From contig VZSR01000170.1 in assembly GCA_013398615.1 (NCBI GenBank), positions 684,896 to 748,895 of the forward strand: a DNA stretch of 64,000 nt. The letters are read 5' to 3'. Below are positions 14,183 through 26,700 of this stretch, one piece after another. Source of the DNA: Brachypodius melanocephalos. Its lineage: Eukaryota > Chordata > Aves > Passeriformes > Pycnonotidae. How positions within the stretch are numbered: position 1 is the stretch's first letter; the number at the start of each line of letters is the position of its first letter. Under the pieces are notes generated by a model. The model did not search any database and was not told the DNA's origin. It saw only the letters and a list, made by a program, of their open reading frames with translations. Made by a program: the position numbers and the translations under genes.

Positions 14183-14615
14183 AGCTCTCAGAGCAGCCAA
14201 AGGGATGCTCTGGGTTCCAACAGGAAGAGATCTCCTGAAGTCACCTGACCCTTCAGTCAAAAGAGGCCCAACTTAGAGCAGGCTACTCTGGGCCCTGTCC
14301 AGTCCAGCTTTGAGTACCTCCAAGGATGGAGATCCCACAAGCTCTCTGGGCAGCCCATTCTAATGTTTGATTACTCTCTTGAGACAAAAGATATTCCTGA
14401 AGCCTAATCAGAATGTCTCTTGCTGCAACTTGTGTCCACAACCTGCTATCATTTCAACATGTGCTGTAAGTAGTCTGCCTCCTCCCCTATAATATCCCAT
14501 TAGGTAGTTAAAGGAATCAGTAACATTCCACTCAAGAATTCCCTTAGGACTGGATAAATAAATCCAGCTCTATCTCTGCCACTTCTTGTATGTAAAGTCC
14601 AGTCTGAAAGATGAA
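14183..14615 (-). mobile_element. CR1 LINE fragment, minus strand, broken by the assembly gap
   Basis: Plus-strand text such as GAGCAGGCTACTCTGGGCCC, TGTCCAGTCCAGCTTTGAGT, CTCCAAGGATGGAGATCCCA and CAAGCTCTCTGGGCAGCCC is the reverse complement of a conserved part of avian CR1 near its 3' end. Weaker similarity continues through GATATTCCTGAAGCCTAATC to about 14615 (CCAGCTCTATCTCTGCC). The element is on the minus strand, so its 3' end points left into the N gap. A short CATAGAAT at about 14013 could be the remnant of its terminal octamer on the other side of the gap, but the bases between do not clearly look like CR1. Confidence 0.78.
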
Positions 14616-15125
14616 GAAAACAGAAGCAAGACTCATTCTGAAAATGAGTTGTGGCAGGGCACTAAAGCAAACCTGAGGTACAGGAAGGACTTCTGGTGAG
14701 AAGCAGCTTTTACAAAATCTGATCTCCAGTAAGAGATGAATTCATTACAGCAATTTGGTCACCACCAAATCCTTGTGAATGATTTGGCTTGGTGCATACT
14801 GGATGCAAGTCTTCTGAACATAAAGTCATGAAGTACAGGAGGGGAAAGTGATGTCAACTAAATGCAGGAGTGCTGTCATTTCAGGGGAATCATTAACTAC
14901 AGCAGACCCACAAGCTAAGCCTGACATGGCCATGGCTCACTTCCAGAGCAAGAGAGGAGATGTCTCACATGCCTGGGCACCCCTGCCAGCTCTGACCACC
15001 CCACTGTGAGGCTCACACAGCCATCAGCTACCTATCTGGGAGCCAGCCAAGTGGTCCCAAAGGCTGGTTGTGGGCAGTGCTCAGCATGATTTTCAGGCAG
15101 TCTAAACCTCTCCTAATCCAGAAGC

Positions 15126-15290
15126 TCTTCAAAACCTTGAAGGGAAGAAGCCAAAAAAAGTTAAAGAAATTTACTAGAAAAGGAAGAACTGGAACCAGAA
15201 AAGAGGAAAAAAGGCAAGGGTCTATAGAACAAAGTGGAAAACAAAGGAAAAAGCAGTGAAGGATGCTATAAGAAAAGCAAGAAATTAATT
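15126..15290 (+). repeat. Purine-rich tract
   Basis: About 165 bases consist mostly of A and G on the plus strand (for example AAAGAGGAAAAAAGGCAAGG). The open frames on both strands here reflect composition rather than coding. Confidence 0.55.
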
Positions 15291-18200
15291 TTTGAAATTT
15301 CAGATCTTTACATCCTGAAAAAATTCCCTTCCTCCCTTTCAGATACATCTCAAAAAACCCAAGCCAAACACCTGAAAAATCTCAATAACCCAACAGTGAC
15401 CACTACAGCTTTGTTAGAACTCAAACCTGACAGCATCAGCTTCCAATCTTGTCTATGACAAAGGTATGTGAGATCTTTTAGGGAAAAATAAGAGAAGTAA
15501 ACAGGCTGCTGTAAAAAACAGGGTTTCCTGACAACAGTGGCACTTTCAGACTTTTCTGGTAGTACATTTTAAATATTCCCATGTAACTGACTCAGGTGTA
15601 CAGTAACAGCCCTGGGTTGCCCTCAAGCATCTCACCTCTGGAATCACAGTCCTAGTACAGATGCAGTCTGCCAGAAAAAAAGTCACAAATGTGTTGGTAT
15701 CTGAGACACAGTCCATTATGCATTTTGTGAATTGAAGTTTAACAATTACCCAGGGTTAGTTAGGTATCATGAGTGGTGCTGGTTGTCCTTTGCTATGAAT
15801 ATCAACACGTGGTTTAATTAATGTGGTTTATACTTAGGTTCACCACAAAGTCCTGCCACATAGGTGTAAAGGCAAAAGCTGCCTCAGTGTAAATAAAAAT
15901 CAGACTGGTTGAGTTAAAAAGGGAAGCATGTAAGAACAATTTAGTTGCTTTTTAAATGAGACTTTACAGATGTGAGAATTTAAAGCCTCCTCCTTAAGTG
16001 GAGATATTGAGTGGGGAGGTGCTGCATGCTTTCAGTACAGATGGAAACAAGCTTGCCTGAGAACTCAGCTAGCTAGCCAGCCAGGGAAAAAAGATCCAGA
16101 TATTTAATGGAAAATAAAAATGTTTCTCAAGAGATTCAAGGATTAAAAATGAACAAAGGGCTCACAATTCTATTAAAGAAATATTCTTATGCACATCTGC
16201 TGATATATAACATACTGACCTACATTGATTTCCCCACTTGTAAGAAAGTCTGGGAACAAAAGAGGTCCGAGTAATGCTTATAGAAAAAAATTATTTTAAA
16301 AAGTGTGCAATATTATATAACTTTATTCTATCAACAAAACTATGTTAAGGGAACATGATCATCCTGTCAGGCTCCAAGAAATCAGGAAATGCAAACCTAA
16401 AAGATAACTGTGAAGCACAAAGTCTGTCTCTTGATATATAAATTTTAATGCTTTTCTTTTTTTAGCTCTCTCCCGTCATAACTTTTTCCCAACGCAACAT
16501 TATAAATGTATTTTTGGATCACCCAGGTTTTTGTGTGAAATACAGGCAATACAAGATACACCCAACATACACATAAAACAAAGGATAGCATGACCACGAA
16601 TGGGCTTGCATGCATGTGCACATGGACATCCATGCACACTAAATAGGGCAGGTACCTGCAGGCATTGGTGACTCTTGGGATGTTGGAAAACTTTCTGGCT
16701 TTCAGTCACCACTTGCTCCTCTCTACCATCTACCTAAAGTATTTCTACTGAAAGACCTGGAAGTTATTGCAGGTTATCCACAAACATTCAAAATAACCTA
16801 CAAATCCACCAGTTATAAATGTGTGCAATTCCACCTCATAGTCATTTCCTCAGTCATGTCTGCTGATTTTAGGTTATCTGAGGGTATGGGTTATTTCAGA
16901 TGAGATCTTAAGTACTGGCAATTTTTATAAAGGATTATACACTGCAAAACTACAATAATGTTCTTCTCTTTCCAAATCTTTCTCCCTGCCCCTCTTCTTT
17001 CCAGGACTAAGGAAAGCAGACAAGAAAAAAAAAAAAGATATTTCAAGAAAACAAAGTTATTTTTCCTCTATTACTCTGGCTGCTGGAAAGTCCTTGGTTA
17101 CTGAAAATCCAATTAGGACTAAATTGCTGGCGTCTATCAGGTGTAGAAGATATGAAACTTCACTGCAGAGCTACACACAGGTTCAGTGCAGGCTACAGAT
17201 GTGGCTTTAACAAATTCTATGACCTCTTTCTTTCCCTCTTCATGTCTGGCTGTTTGTCTGGCTGGTGCTCTGATGTAAAGAAATCCATGCAGTGCTCGAA
17301 AACAGGCATGTTGGTACATGAGAGCTGCTGAAATTTGCTGAAAATTGCTGAGTGACAGACTGGGCACACAACTGCCCATCTCGGCTTAAGTTCACATCTT
17401 GGCTTGTATTCAGATACTTGTGATACAGATGTGTGGACACAAGAAGAGGTCTTGTACATATCTCCCAGCTTTCCAGCTGGCCCCAGGGATCACAGCATCC
17501 TTTAGCTTAGAAATATGTGATTCCATAAAATCTATGTTACATTTGTGGGTGGTTCAGAGAGTTTATAATCTGTACACCTACCCAAGAGTTTATCAGTTCC
17601 CAACTATGCATCAAAGCTTTTGATGTAAAATTGTAAAATTGTACTTTTCTTTTGCATAGCAAATTCTCAACTTACATGTTCAGCTTATTTCTCATCTGTG
17701 TGTCCTAAATGTTTCCCTCCCATTTGAGAACCTTCAGGCTACAGATCTGATTGTAACAAAGAGCACAGACAGCTTGGGCAGTGCATCAGGAGACCTCAGA
17801 CAGAAACAACAGCTAAGTCCCCATGCTCTTTTCTGAAAGAAAAGAAAACGAACAAAAATCTACAGCCAAAACAATCACCAAAACCAATTTAACTGAACTT
17901 TGCATTAGACTTCAAAGCAGCTTGTCCACAGTGACATCCGTTATAGCAGTAAGTAATTTAAAATAGCCACACAAAGAAACCTAACGTAAATATTTTGCAT
18001 CTAGCCTATATTTGTACAGTAGTTCACCCAGTAGTTCATTGAATAGGCAGAAAGATCTCTATTCCTTCAGTGGATCTGGCTTTCAGCTTACTTTAAATCT
18101 ACACCAATAGATTTAAAGCCCATAGCCACACCTTTGTTATCATCTCTCCCTGCAGATTAGCTGTCCTCTTACCTTTTCACTTATCTTGCAGTGTGTTTGA

Positions 18201-19142
18201 GATACAGTAGCAGATACTGTTAAACAAAAGACCATCTTCAAGAAATAAGATGAGCCTCTGACATCCTAACATTGTTTTATAAACATCATAAATATTTTTA
18301 AAAATAAAACCGTAAGATAGTAATTCTGCTGGTTTATCATGTTTTCCTGATGTCCTGTTTTTCTATTGTTACAAAAGTTACCATAAGAATTTTACAAAAC
18401 AAGTTTCTTCACTGTTCCACCTCCATCTACTTATTTTGTCTCGTTCATTGCAAGCTCTTAAAGAGCCATTTGGGATTTTATCAATTGCTTTGGATAAGCA
18501 GCTCATGTTTTTCCCCGTACATATTTTAAAATTTATTCAACATCTTAAGAAGGTTTATCCACACAAACAGCTGTCTCTCAGATAATATTTGCATTCCTTC
18601 TTCAACATGAGTAATTTCTTCTTTGTTCTAAACTAATCAGCAAGGCTTGGTATGCCAATTTCCCTGAACGGACATGTCAGTCAGAAACCTGACCACTGTG
18701 ATTTTCAGCATAGCTAATACTTACTAGCAAGTCTTCTGCTTTGTCTCATCAGCCAATAGGAATTAATAGCAGGTTAAAGCCTATGATAACAACTTTTGTT
18801 TGAGAATTCATAACCGTTTTGGAAAAGATTAATTCTTAGCACATACCCAAGAAGGAAAACATTGCCACCCACATGTGAGGTGAAATATAAAGATGACCAA
18901 TGGCAGTGCTATATAACAACGCTGAACAAGACATTAAAAAAGGGCAAAATTAGCTTGAAATTGCAGGTACTAAAGACACGCCATCATTAAGAAATTAGAA
19001 TCCGAACAATCAGAATTCACACATTAAGACAGACAGTCTCAAAAAGGTGTCAGCATAATTTATCAATAACCAGAACATGGACTTCTCGTCTTGATGAAAG
19101 CACAATGTCCTCCCAGAAACATGACTGGAAATGACTTCCTCC

Positions 19143-19740
19143 TGTGCCTCCTGGCTTCAGCTAGGGTAGAGTTAACTTCTCAGTAGCTGTTCGAGGTGCT
19201 GTGGTTTTGGATTTGAAATGAGAATGGTATTGATAACACACTGATGTTTTGGTTTTGCTGAGATGCTTTTATCCCAAGTCAAGGGCTTTTTTTCTCCTTG
19301 TTTCATGCTGTTCCAGGGAGGAGGTTCACAAAAGAAACTGGGAGGGAGCATATCTGGGACAGGTGACTCGAACAGTCCACAGGGATATTCCAAGAGATTA
19401 CCATGGAACATCATGCCCAGTATATAAACTGGGGGGAGTTACCTAGCAGGAAAGTTGATCCAGGTTTGAGAAAGGGGGTCCAGCCTCAGTCAGCAAGAGT
19501 TGAGCAATTCTATTGTGCATCACCTGTTTTTCCCTTTATTATCATTATTATTGTTATTATCATCATCATTTAACATTATTACTATATTTTAATTTATTTT
19601 CAATTATTAAACTGTTTTTATCTCAACATACAAGTTTAACCTTGATTCTCTTCCCCATTCCATCAGGGTGAGTGGGGAGAGGGGTGGCTTAAGGGAGTGA
19701 CTGCATGGTGCTTTATTTCCAGCTGGGCTTGAACCAGACA
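19143..19740 (+). mobile_element. LTR of an avian endogenous retrovirus (ERVL-like), solo copy
   Basis: The element starts near TGTGCCTCCTGGCTTCAG and ends TTGAACCAGACA, about 598 bp. Recognisable blocks in order are GATAACACACTGATGTTTTG, CACAGGGATATTCC, the TATA box AGTATATAAACTGGGGGG, TGAGCAATTCTATTGTGCAT, an (ATT/ATC)n run at about 19541-19570, ATTAAA (19606-19611), CCATTCCATCAGGGTGAG and GGGCTTGAACCAGACA. This matches the block order of the LTR at 34059-34644. The bases flanking the apparent termini (CCTCC before, TTGGG after) are not duplicated, so either the boundaries are off by a few bases or the flank was rearranged. No gag, pol or env sequence adjoins it. Confidence 0.82.
19421..19427 (+). 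promoter_or_regulatory. LTR TATA box (TATATAA)
   Basis: The motif lies in CCCAGTATATAAACTGGGGGG inside the LTR at 19143-19740. It is followed by the family's usual G-run. Transcription from it would run on the plus strand, antisense to HECW2. Confidence 0.45.
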
Positions 19741-19789
19741 TTGGGTCACAGAGGCCAGTAGATACAGCGATTGATACATTTCATTGATA

Positions 19790-19882
19790 CATTGATCAGG
19801 TGATCTGTCAGAGGTTGGAGCTGCTGATCTTGGGGGTCTTTTTCAACCTAAACAATCCTATGATTCTATTCTATGATTCTAT
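19790..19882 (+). mobile_element. CR1 LINE 3' end fragment
   Basis: The segment reads GAGCTGCTGATCTTGGGGGTC, then TTTTTCAACCTAAACAATCC, then octamer-like repeats TATGATTCTATTCTATGATTCTAT (19856-19882). This is the 3' untranslated end and terminal repeat of avian CR1 on the plus strand. CR1 ends in such short octamers rather than poly(A), and copies are usually 5'-truncated like this one. It begins shortly after the LTR ending at 19740; the bases between (19741-19789) are unassigned and may be degraded CR1. Confidence 0.82.
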
Positions 19883-22800
19883 ACCTCAGCTGCAGTTCTA
19901 AACAAAATCATGAGGCTGTTATCCACACTCAACATTTCTTCTCCCCATATTTCTATATAAATGTACAAAGATCCTTAACTCATGAGTAGCAGAGATTATA
20001 AGAGATTCTGAAAATGTCTGCTTATGCCTTCAACAGGAATTTAATTTTGTATTAAAAATTGCCCAAGAGAAGATGCATATCAGAATCACATATCACCTGA
20101 TGCACATGCATCTAAGTACCTTAGAAGAACTTCAGTAAAAGGAAACATGGTAAAGCTGTAAGCAGTGCTAACCAATACAGAGACAGGAGAGATCAACCGC
20201 TTCTTATCTCCATCTTTGCTAATACTGGGACATGAGAGAAGACAACAAAATTGAACAAAGGTAAATGCAAAAACTGAAGAAAGCAAAGCTGTTTGTTTTA
20301 CCTGTAAGGCCTAATTGAAGGAAAAAAATTAACTCTGCAGGGGGGACTCAGAAAGCTTACAACTGACAAGCTCAAAATTATTTCCCTGCTGCAATGACTG
20401 GCAGTCACCAAGCCTCCCACTTACAACAGGGACACAAGCTTTTCCAACAGCTGCCTCTCTTTGTGGGTCCAGTGCAGAGCAGGAAAGGACAGCTAGTGAA
20501 AACATTAGGGCAAGTCATTACGTGGATAAGCAGTCCTGGAAAGAAAGAGGAACACAGAACATCAAAACCTGCTCTTTTCCTCTTTATGCCCCATCAGGCA
20601 GTACTGTAGACATACCAAATTTGACCTAGAGGATTTAATGCTGTAAGAATCCATGCACCACAGGGTTCTTATAGCTTCCATGGTCTTGGGTGTTGGACTA
20701 GCTGGATACTGGATTCACTCTGGCAACATTCCTATTTCTTTTTTTTTTCCGACTGAAAAGTGTATTTTTATTTTTAAATTAAGATTGTGCCAAGTATAAA
20801 TAGTGCTTTCACTAAATAATAGTCAAACACACACAAAAAATGGGTAGAACATAACATTGTCCTTTTAAATTCATTAGTAGGCCTCTAGTACACCCAATGA
20901 GATTTAAATCAATATGTACAAAATTGGCAATAACAAATCAAACCAGCAAATGCAAGGAAAAAGGTTAGAAAGAATCTATTTTGTAAAGCAACATCAAAGC
21001 AAATATTTTTGCAACTTCTGAACTAAAACATACTGGAAAGGTGTGTGATGTAGTCTAAACTACCCCTGGTAATTTATCTGGTGCTCACTCACAATCAGAT
21101 TCATGCCCTATCACAGCAAATAATTCCTAGAAAGGAGGAAGCAGGAGGTGCTTCATTCCTTCGTTCAGTACTCTATCACATTCAGTTCTGAAGTATTACC
21201 CAGGTCTAAATCCTTCTTTCCTTCCCCCTTCAAAAATGAAAATATCTGCCCTCAGATCCACTGTGTAATGACAGGAACTGCACTGTTTTTCATTAATCTG
21301 ACCAGATGCAGAAGAAAGTATCTAAGAATGTAAAAGGCCAAAGCAAGGATGACTACACCAGTGCAGTGTGCTGAACAGTTGCTGACCTCTCCATAATTTA
21401 CTAAACCACAGAAGGGAGCAATATGATGTGCAGATATTACTATGGCTATTATGTGACTGTAACAAGAGACATTACAAAAGCAAGTGGCTGGGAAATACCA
21501 GACTCTTATTGAACCCATTAACAAATAAATGGCTTGTGTAATGGTCTTCTTGGTGTTGCTGAAATAAAATCACTCCAGTTCCCATCTGTCATATTTTTTA
21601 TTCCTTCATTTCAACTCTCTGCTGTATTACAAGTCTGTTAATTAAACCATTCTAAATCTACACTTAGAAGTTCACACAATATCAGATGCCCAGTAAGGTG
21701 AAATTTGATCCAAGCATTTTCTTTGAAACAACATGCACAAAAAAATTAGGGCAACAGGGAGAAACCCAAAATTGGTGCAACTGACCTGCACAGTGAAGAC
21801 TAGGCTGTGGCCAGTGATACTTAGGGATGGCTCAGCAGCTCCACAATTAGTGCTCCTTAGGTAGAGTCCATGAGAGAGCAAGAAATGGACAACATTTTAA
21901 CAGAACTTGCAAATGGTTCTTTGCAAGTTAATGGTGCATTAACCCTGGTTTTTGTTCTGTTGTACTCTGCTTTAAATCAGCAGAACTGCAGATTTGGACT
22001 ACTACAATAGGAAAAAGTCTGATGGATGAACACTTACAGAATTATTTTACTTAATAATTTAAAAGATGCCAGCTTTTTCTTATGCCACCTCTTTCCTGTT
22101 TAAACCCATTGCAGCTATGTCTACAGCAGCACGTCATGTGTGAAGCTACTATGAATTTAAGCATGCCTGCAGTAGTAAAAGAGGACTAAAAATGACAGTG
22201 TCAGGACCTCCACAACTTCCACTTCAGATCATTCCACTCTTCAGTGCACTTAACAGGACACCTCCCCCAGCCGCCCTGCCTGTACAAACACACAGCCTTT
22301 CCCTGCTTCAAGCACCTGGTTCTCTGCCAGGGATACGTTTGATATAAAGGCCTAGTTCCTCCATGCTCACGTATACTACTTGGATTCACCACAGGATGCA
22401 AAAGTGCACTGGCTGTCAAGGTAGCAAAACATGCAGAGGGGCTGCTTGACACAGCACTCCATGGTGATTGTTCCAAGGCAGCACGGCCAGCGCTCCTCAC
22501 TGACAAACACTGCATTCCAGAGAAGCGCAGCGCTGATCCCTGCTCACCTGCTGCCCTGCATCCCACCTGCACCACGTGAGAAGCTCTTCCCCTTCTCTCC
22601 TACATAAGCACTTCTTGAAGACTCGTGTGAAATACGCAGGTGGATTTGGGCAGAAAAAAACACTGAGAAGTATTTTGGGAGCATTTGTTGCATAGTTTTT
22701 TCCGATCCATTCTGACTCTTGACGCCAGGGCTAATTTTAGGTACTTGTGTTTGCAATTCCATTAAGATGATCAAATAACCTTTCTTTCATATGGATGAAT

Positions 22801-23459
22801 CAGGAAATTATCAAGACTGCAAAATTAAATAACGTTTAAATATGCAAACAGCTGTGTGCTGGAAAGCAGAGACATTCCTCCTGGGGCGGAACAATAAAAA
22901 CACACATACCTGCATATTGAGAGTTATGGGCTGCTGCTCAGGAAATCAATGTTCACAAAGAAAATTGTTTGTACCTTCCCTGCTCAATTTGTGCTTGTTA
23001 GATAATAAATTAGGACCACTTACCTCTCAAAAAGGGTGTAAATCTATGAATAAATGGTAATAGGAGTTTCAACCACATCAAGCAGAAAAGTCGATAACAA
23101 GATAGCGAAAAAAGCCACCAGGAGTACAGACCTGGATAATTTCTTGCTTTAGCCACTGACACATCTGAAATCTGTCATAATGAAAATGCAAGTGACCCTA
23201 CTTGCCAGTTCTATGCTTTTTTGAAAGATACTGCCAATTTGAAGGAAAATAATTAAACATTTCCAGTAAAGTCAGTGGATTTCCAGTGCATGCTCCACAC
23301 CTTTACTAAAGCAGAATATAAAACTAAGTATTATTAAACTGCCCTCAAAAGAGACCTTAATTACAAACGAGTTTTCTTAATATTTAAAGAAAATCTCAAC
23401 TATCTCTATTTAAAATGAGTGTAATGAAATTAAAAGGAAGAAAAAGGTTTTTATTTATA

Positions 23460-23720
23460 ACACAGTGACTGTAGTTATGCTGTGGTCGGAGGACCAATTA
23501 CATCCTGGTTACGCTTTCCAACTCCACTAATTCATATAAATGAAGTGCTCGCTACATGACAGGGTAATTGCAGTGTAAATACAATAGACTTTATAGAACT
23601 GGATACTGAAAAAGAGCCTGTGTTACTGAGGTGGCAATAAGAATTAATTTGGACGTGTCATTAACCTTCAAATTCTTTGAATCAGTGATAATTAGGATAT
23701 AGAAAAGCATAACCAAAAAT
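23460..23720. other. Possible conserved non-coding element (inference only)
   Basis: This stretch has no repeat signature and an even mix of TAAT-type homeodomain motifs (GACCAATTACATCC, AGGGTAATTGCAG, AGTGATAATTAGG) and non-repetitive text, which is how many vertebrate intronic enhancers read. Conservation cannot be judged from one genome. Confidence 0.2.
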
Positions 23721-26700
23721 GTAATTACACTGAACTAAGGGCTCAACTGTGCAAGTATTAAGAGGCTGCTCATGGGAGTAAGTATGCTTGAACATGAACT
23801 GAGTATGACCAAATCAAGCTGTAAAACACTACTGTGGGTTTATAATGAAACAACATGGAAGTGAAAAAAGAGAATTAATGACTTTTTCAGATGTAAGAAG
23901 CACGCTGAGGGCTGTTCTGATATCAAAAATTATTCCCTTATATTATGTAGCCAGTGGGGTCAAATCCTGCCAGGAAAGCCCTGCTTCCCTCTGAATGCAC
24001 ACTTGCTGTAGCCACTGAAATGGCTGCTGTATCCCTTCTCTAGAACATTTCAAAGCAAGAATACAATGATTGCAGACAGGACTGAACATGAAAGTGCTAG
24101 TGTTCCCTGTGTACATCAAATCTGTGTTGATTCCCTTCTAAGAGGTACAACTAAACTTCTCTGATCAACTTCTGTCAGCTATGACAGCTTCCTGACACCA
24201 TAATGTTTTTTTGCACACAATGGCAGAATTGCTTCTTGAATGCCTATGGAAAGCCAAGGAACTGTCTGCTCAAATGCTAAAACAACTCCATAGTCAGTGT
24301 AACAATTTCCTAGAATTTAAAGGCCCATGTCTTCATGTTAGACCACTTCATGACGTTTGCCTACACCACTGGCAATGTATGAGCACATATGGAGGCAGGG
24401 TGTGGACAGCACTGCTGCTGTTGTGAAAGAAATCCTGCATCAAGGACAACCCACACTGGGCAGGTACTTCCAACAGATGAGAAACCCATACATGCCACCT
24501 TCCTTCCACAGCTTACGGATCAGCTACTTTTTTCAGAATTATTCACCTCAAATAGTTAATCAGGGAATCCACTTTCTTTCAGCAATTGTTTCTTAGCATA
24601 TATATTTTAAATATGATTTAATAAATTATATTTATTTTCTAATACATTTTCTGCTAGGTGCCCTTTTACATTGGAAAGGGACCATATGCTGGCAGAGAGA
24701 ACTTTGTATTTGATTGCTTCCTTCCAGCTGAGTGAATATTTCCAATCATTTCTCCTTTTCATTTTGGCTTGATTTTTTTTTTCATTCCTGAATTACTTAC
24801 CTTTGCAGGTGAGAGGAGAAGATGCATACAGAACATTGGTGGTACTAAAAATGCTGCTTCTTGCCTTGTATTGCAGCTGCAGCTGGGGGAGCTCTGGCTA
24901 CTTCTCAGCTCAAGATAAGGAAAGGGGATTCTCTTGCTCAATTTTGACAAATACTCAGTCACATAAGCATACCTATAGCTTCCAGAGAAGTACTGCTTCC
25001 CTCCTTGGAAACGCTGAGCCTTTCAAGGTACACCACTTACTCTTGTTAAAGATGTACCTGTCTGGCATTCTTTGCTGTGATTAATTGTAGCAACATTATG
25101 TTGTGTTTTACATAAACTTTTTTTTAACCTCAATTGCTGAACAGTGCAGAAGCCACTAGAAGATTTTGTTCCCTCTTTACTTGCTGTCTGCTGAAGCATG
25201 ATTATACCTACACCCTCCAAATCAGATTGTTATATTTGTTCCATTGCAATGTCCTAGAAACATGGACAATTTAAGAACTCGCTCATCACAGAATCAGACA
25301 TGAAGTGAAAAAGACAAAGGTGAGATTTTAAAATCCAGCCTTCCAATAAAGAGATACAGCTGCTTGTACTTGCACACTCTCATAAAATCCCATCTTGCAG
25401 TACATGCATGGAAATGAAGCAGAAATCTTTCATTATCAAACACTACTCAGCAGCCCACGCTCTGACGTGACAGCACGTAATGCAAATATTTACAGCAGGA
25501 AGTTCTTAGGAATGATCAGTCACCACCAAATAGCAGCAGCTTATCAAGCAGTAATTCCTGCTGTGGGAAACCCAGCTGAGGCAGCACTTCCACACAAACA
25601 CAACAGAGAGAAGGTCTCTTTCAATAATCAGCTCCAATTTACACAGCTTTTCCCACAATGCTAAGTGTATCTGACGAGTCCCACCACGATCTGTGAGACA
25701 GAAACGGTGGCATGAAAGCTCCAGAGGTTCAGTCAGCTGAGGTTCTTTGCATCTAATACACAGTGAGTGAATGCTCCCAATTTAGTGAAGACATTTGTCC
25801 TGAGGCTAAAGCATTGATTCTCCACTTACTGCCTTTTAATTGTGATGTATCCAATTTATCCTTTTAGACTATAAACTCTTAGGGAAAAAAGGTTCTTTCT
25901 TCTGCATGCTGTTCTCATGACAGTTTTATTTTTATTGCAAGAAAACCTTGTTCAGGTTAAATCATTTTTATATTAACAAGATAACACTTCCCTATTGCTA
26001 GAATTAATTGCTGTAACCTGTATTTCTTTCTAAAACAATGTCTGATGTAAAGTTGAATCAGTGGTGACAATATTATGAATAAATGAAGAGTAACAAACAC
26101 AGGAACATTCCAGATGTTGTGAAAATGTTCTTTTCTACTGAGAAAACTGTTTGCTCATCCATACCATGGTAATGTTTATGCTTTAGTAGTACAAATTCCT
26201 GCGCACAAGCAACACTGCTTTCCACTAGTCCAGAAAAAAGGAGCCAGCCAGGATCTTCCTTTTCTTTTTTTCCAGAATTGCAGGTGCTCTTTTTTACTGT
26301 CATTACCCCCCAGGCCTATCTGCTGCCCCAAATTCACATTTGAGCTTCTGCCATGTATGAACTGGCCAAAGTGCACAGCCCTTCATTCCCAGATATTCAA
26401 GCTTGATGATTCACAGGCAATAAAATGTGACAGGACTTTTCACCAACAAACGAACTGCAGGGCATCCTAATCAGCAGGCAAGGCAGGTCTAATAACTGGG
26501 TTACAGCGTAAGGGGATAAACTCAAATGGAGCAGAACATTCAAGACAAGAAATGTGAGATGCTACTCAGCCTAAAGCACCACTGGTGCTATACAAAGACA
26601 TCCAACTTACACAGCAGCTTTTTTTCCCCTTTGGAAGCGGGATTCCTTTCAACTGCCAGTTAAAGACCATCTCAGCAGCGCGTGAACAAGAATAGCAACC

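Noticed and set aside
14035..14276. Open frames on both strands that cross the N gap
   Set aside because: They are open only because N codons cannot be read as stops.
22201..22575. 124-codon open frame in a GC-richer patch, minus strand
   Set aside because: GC-rich sequence has fewer stops; no splice context or recognisable protein motif.
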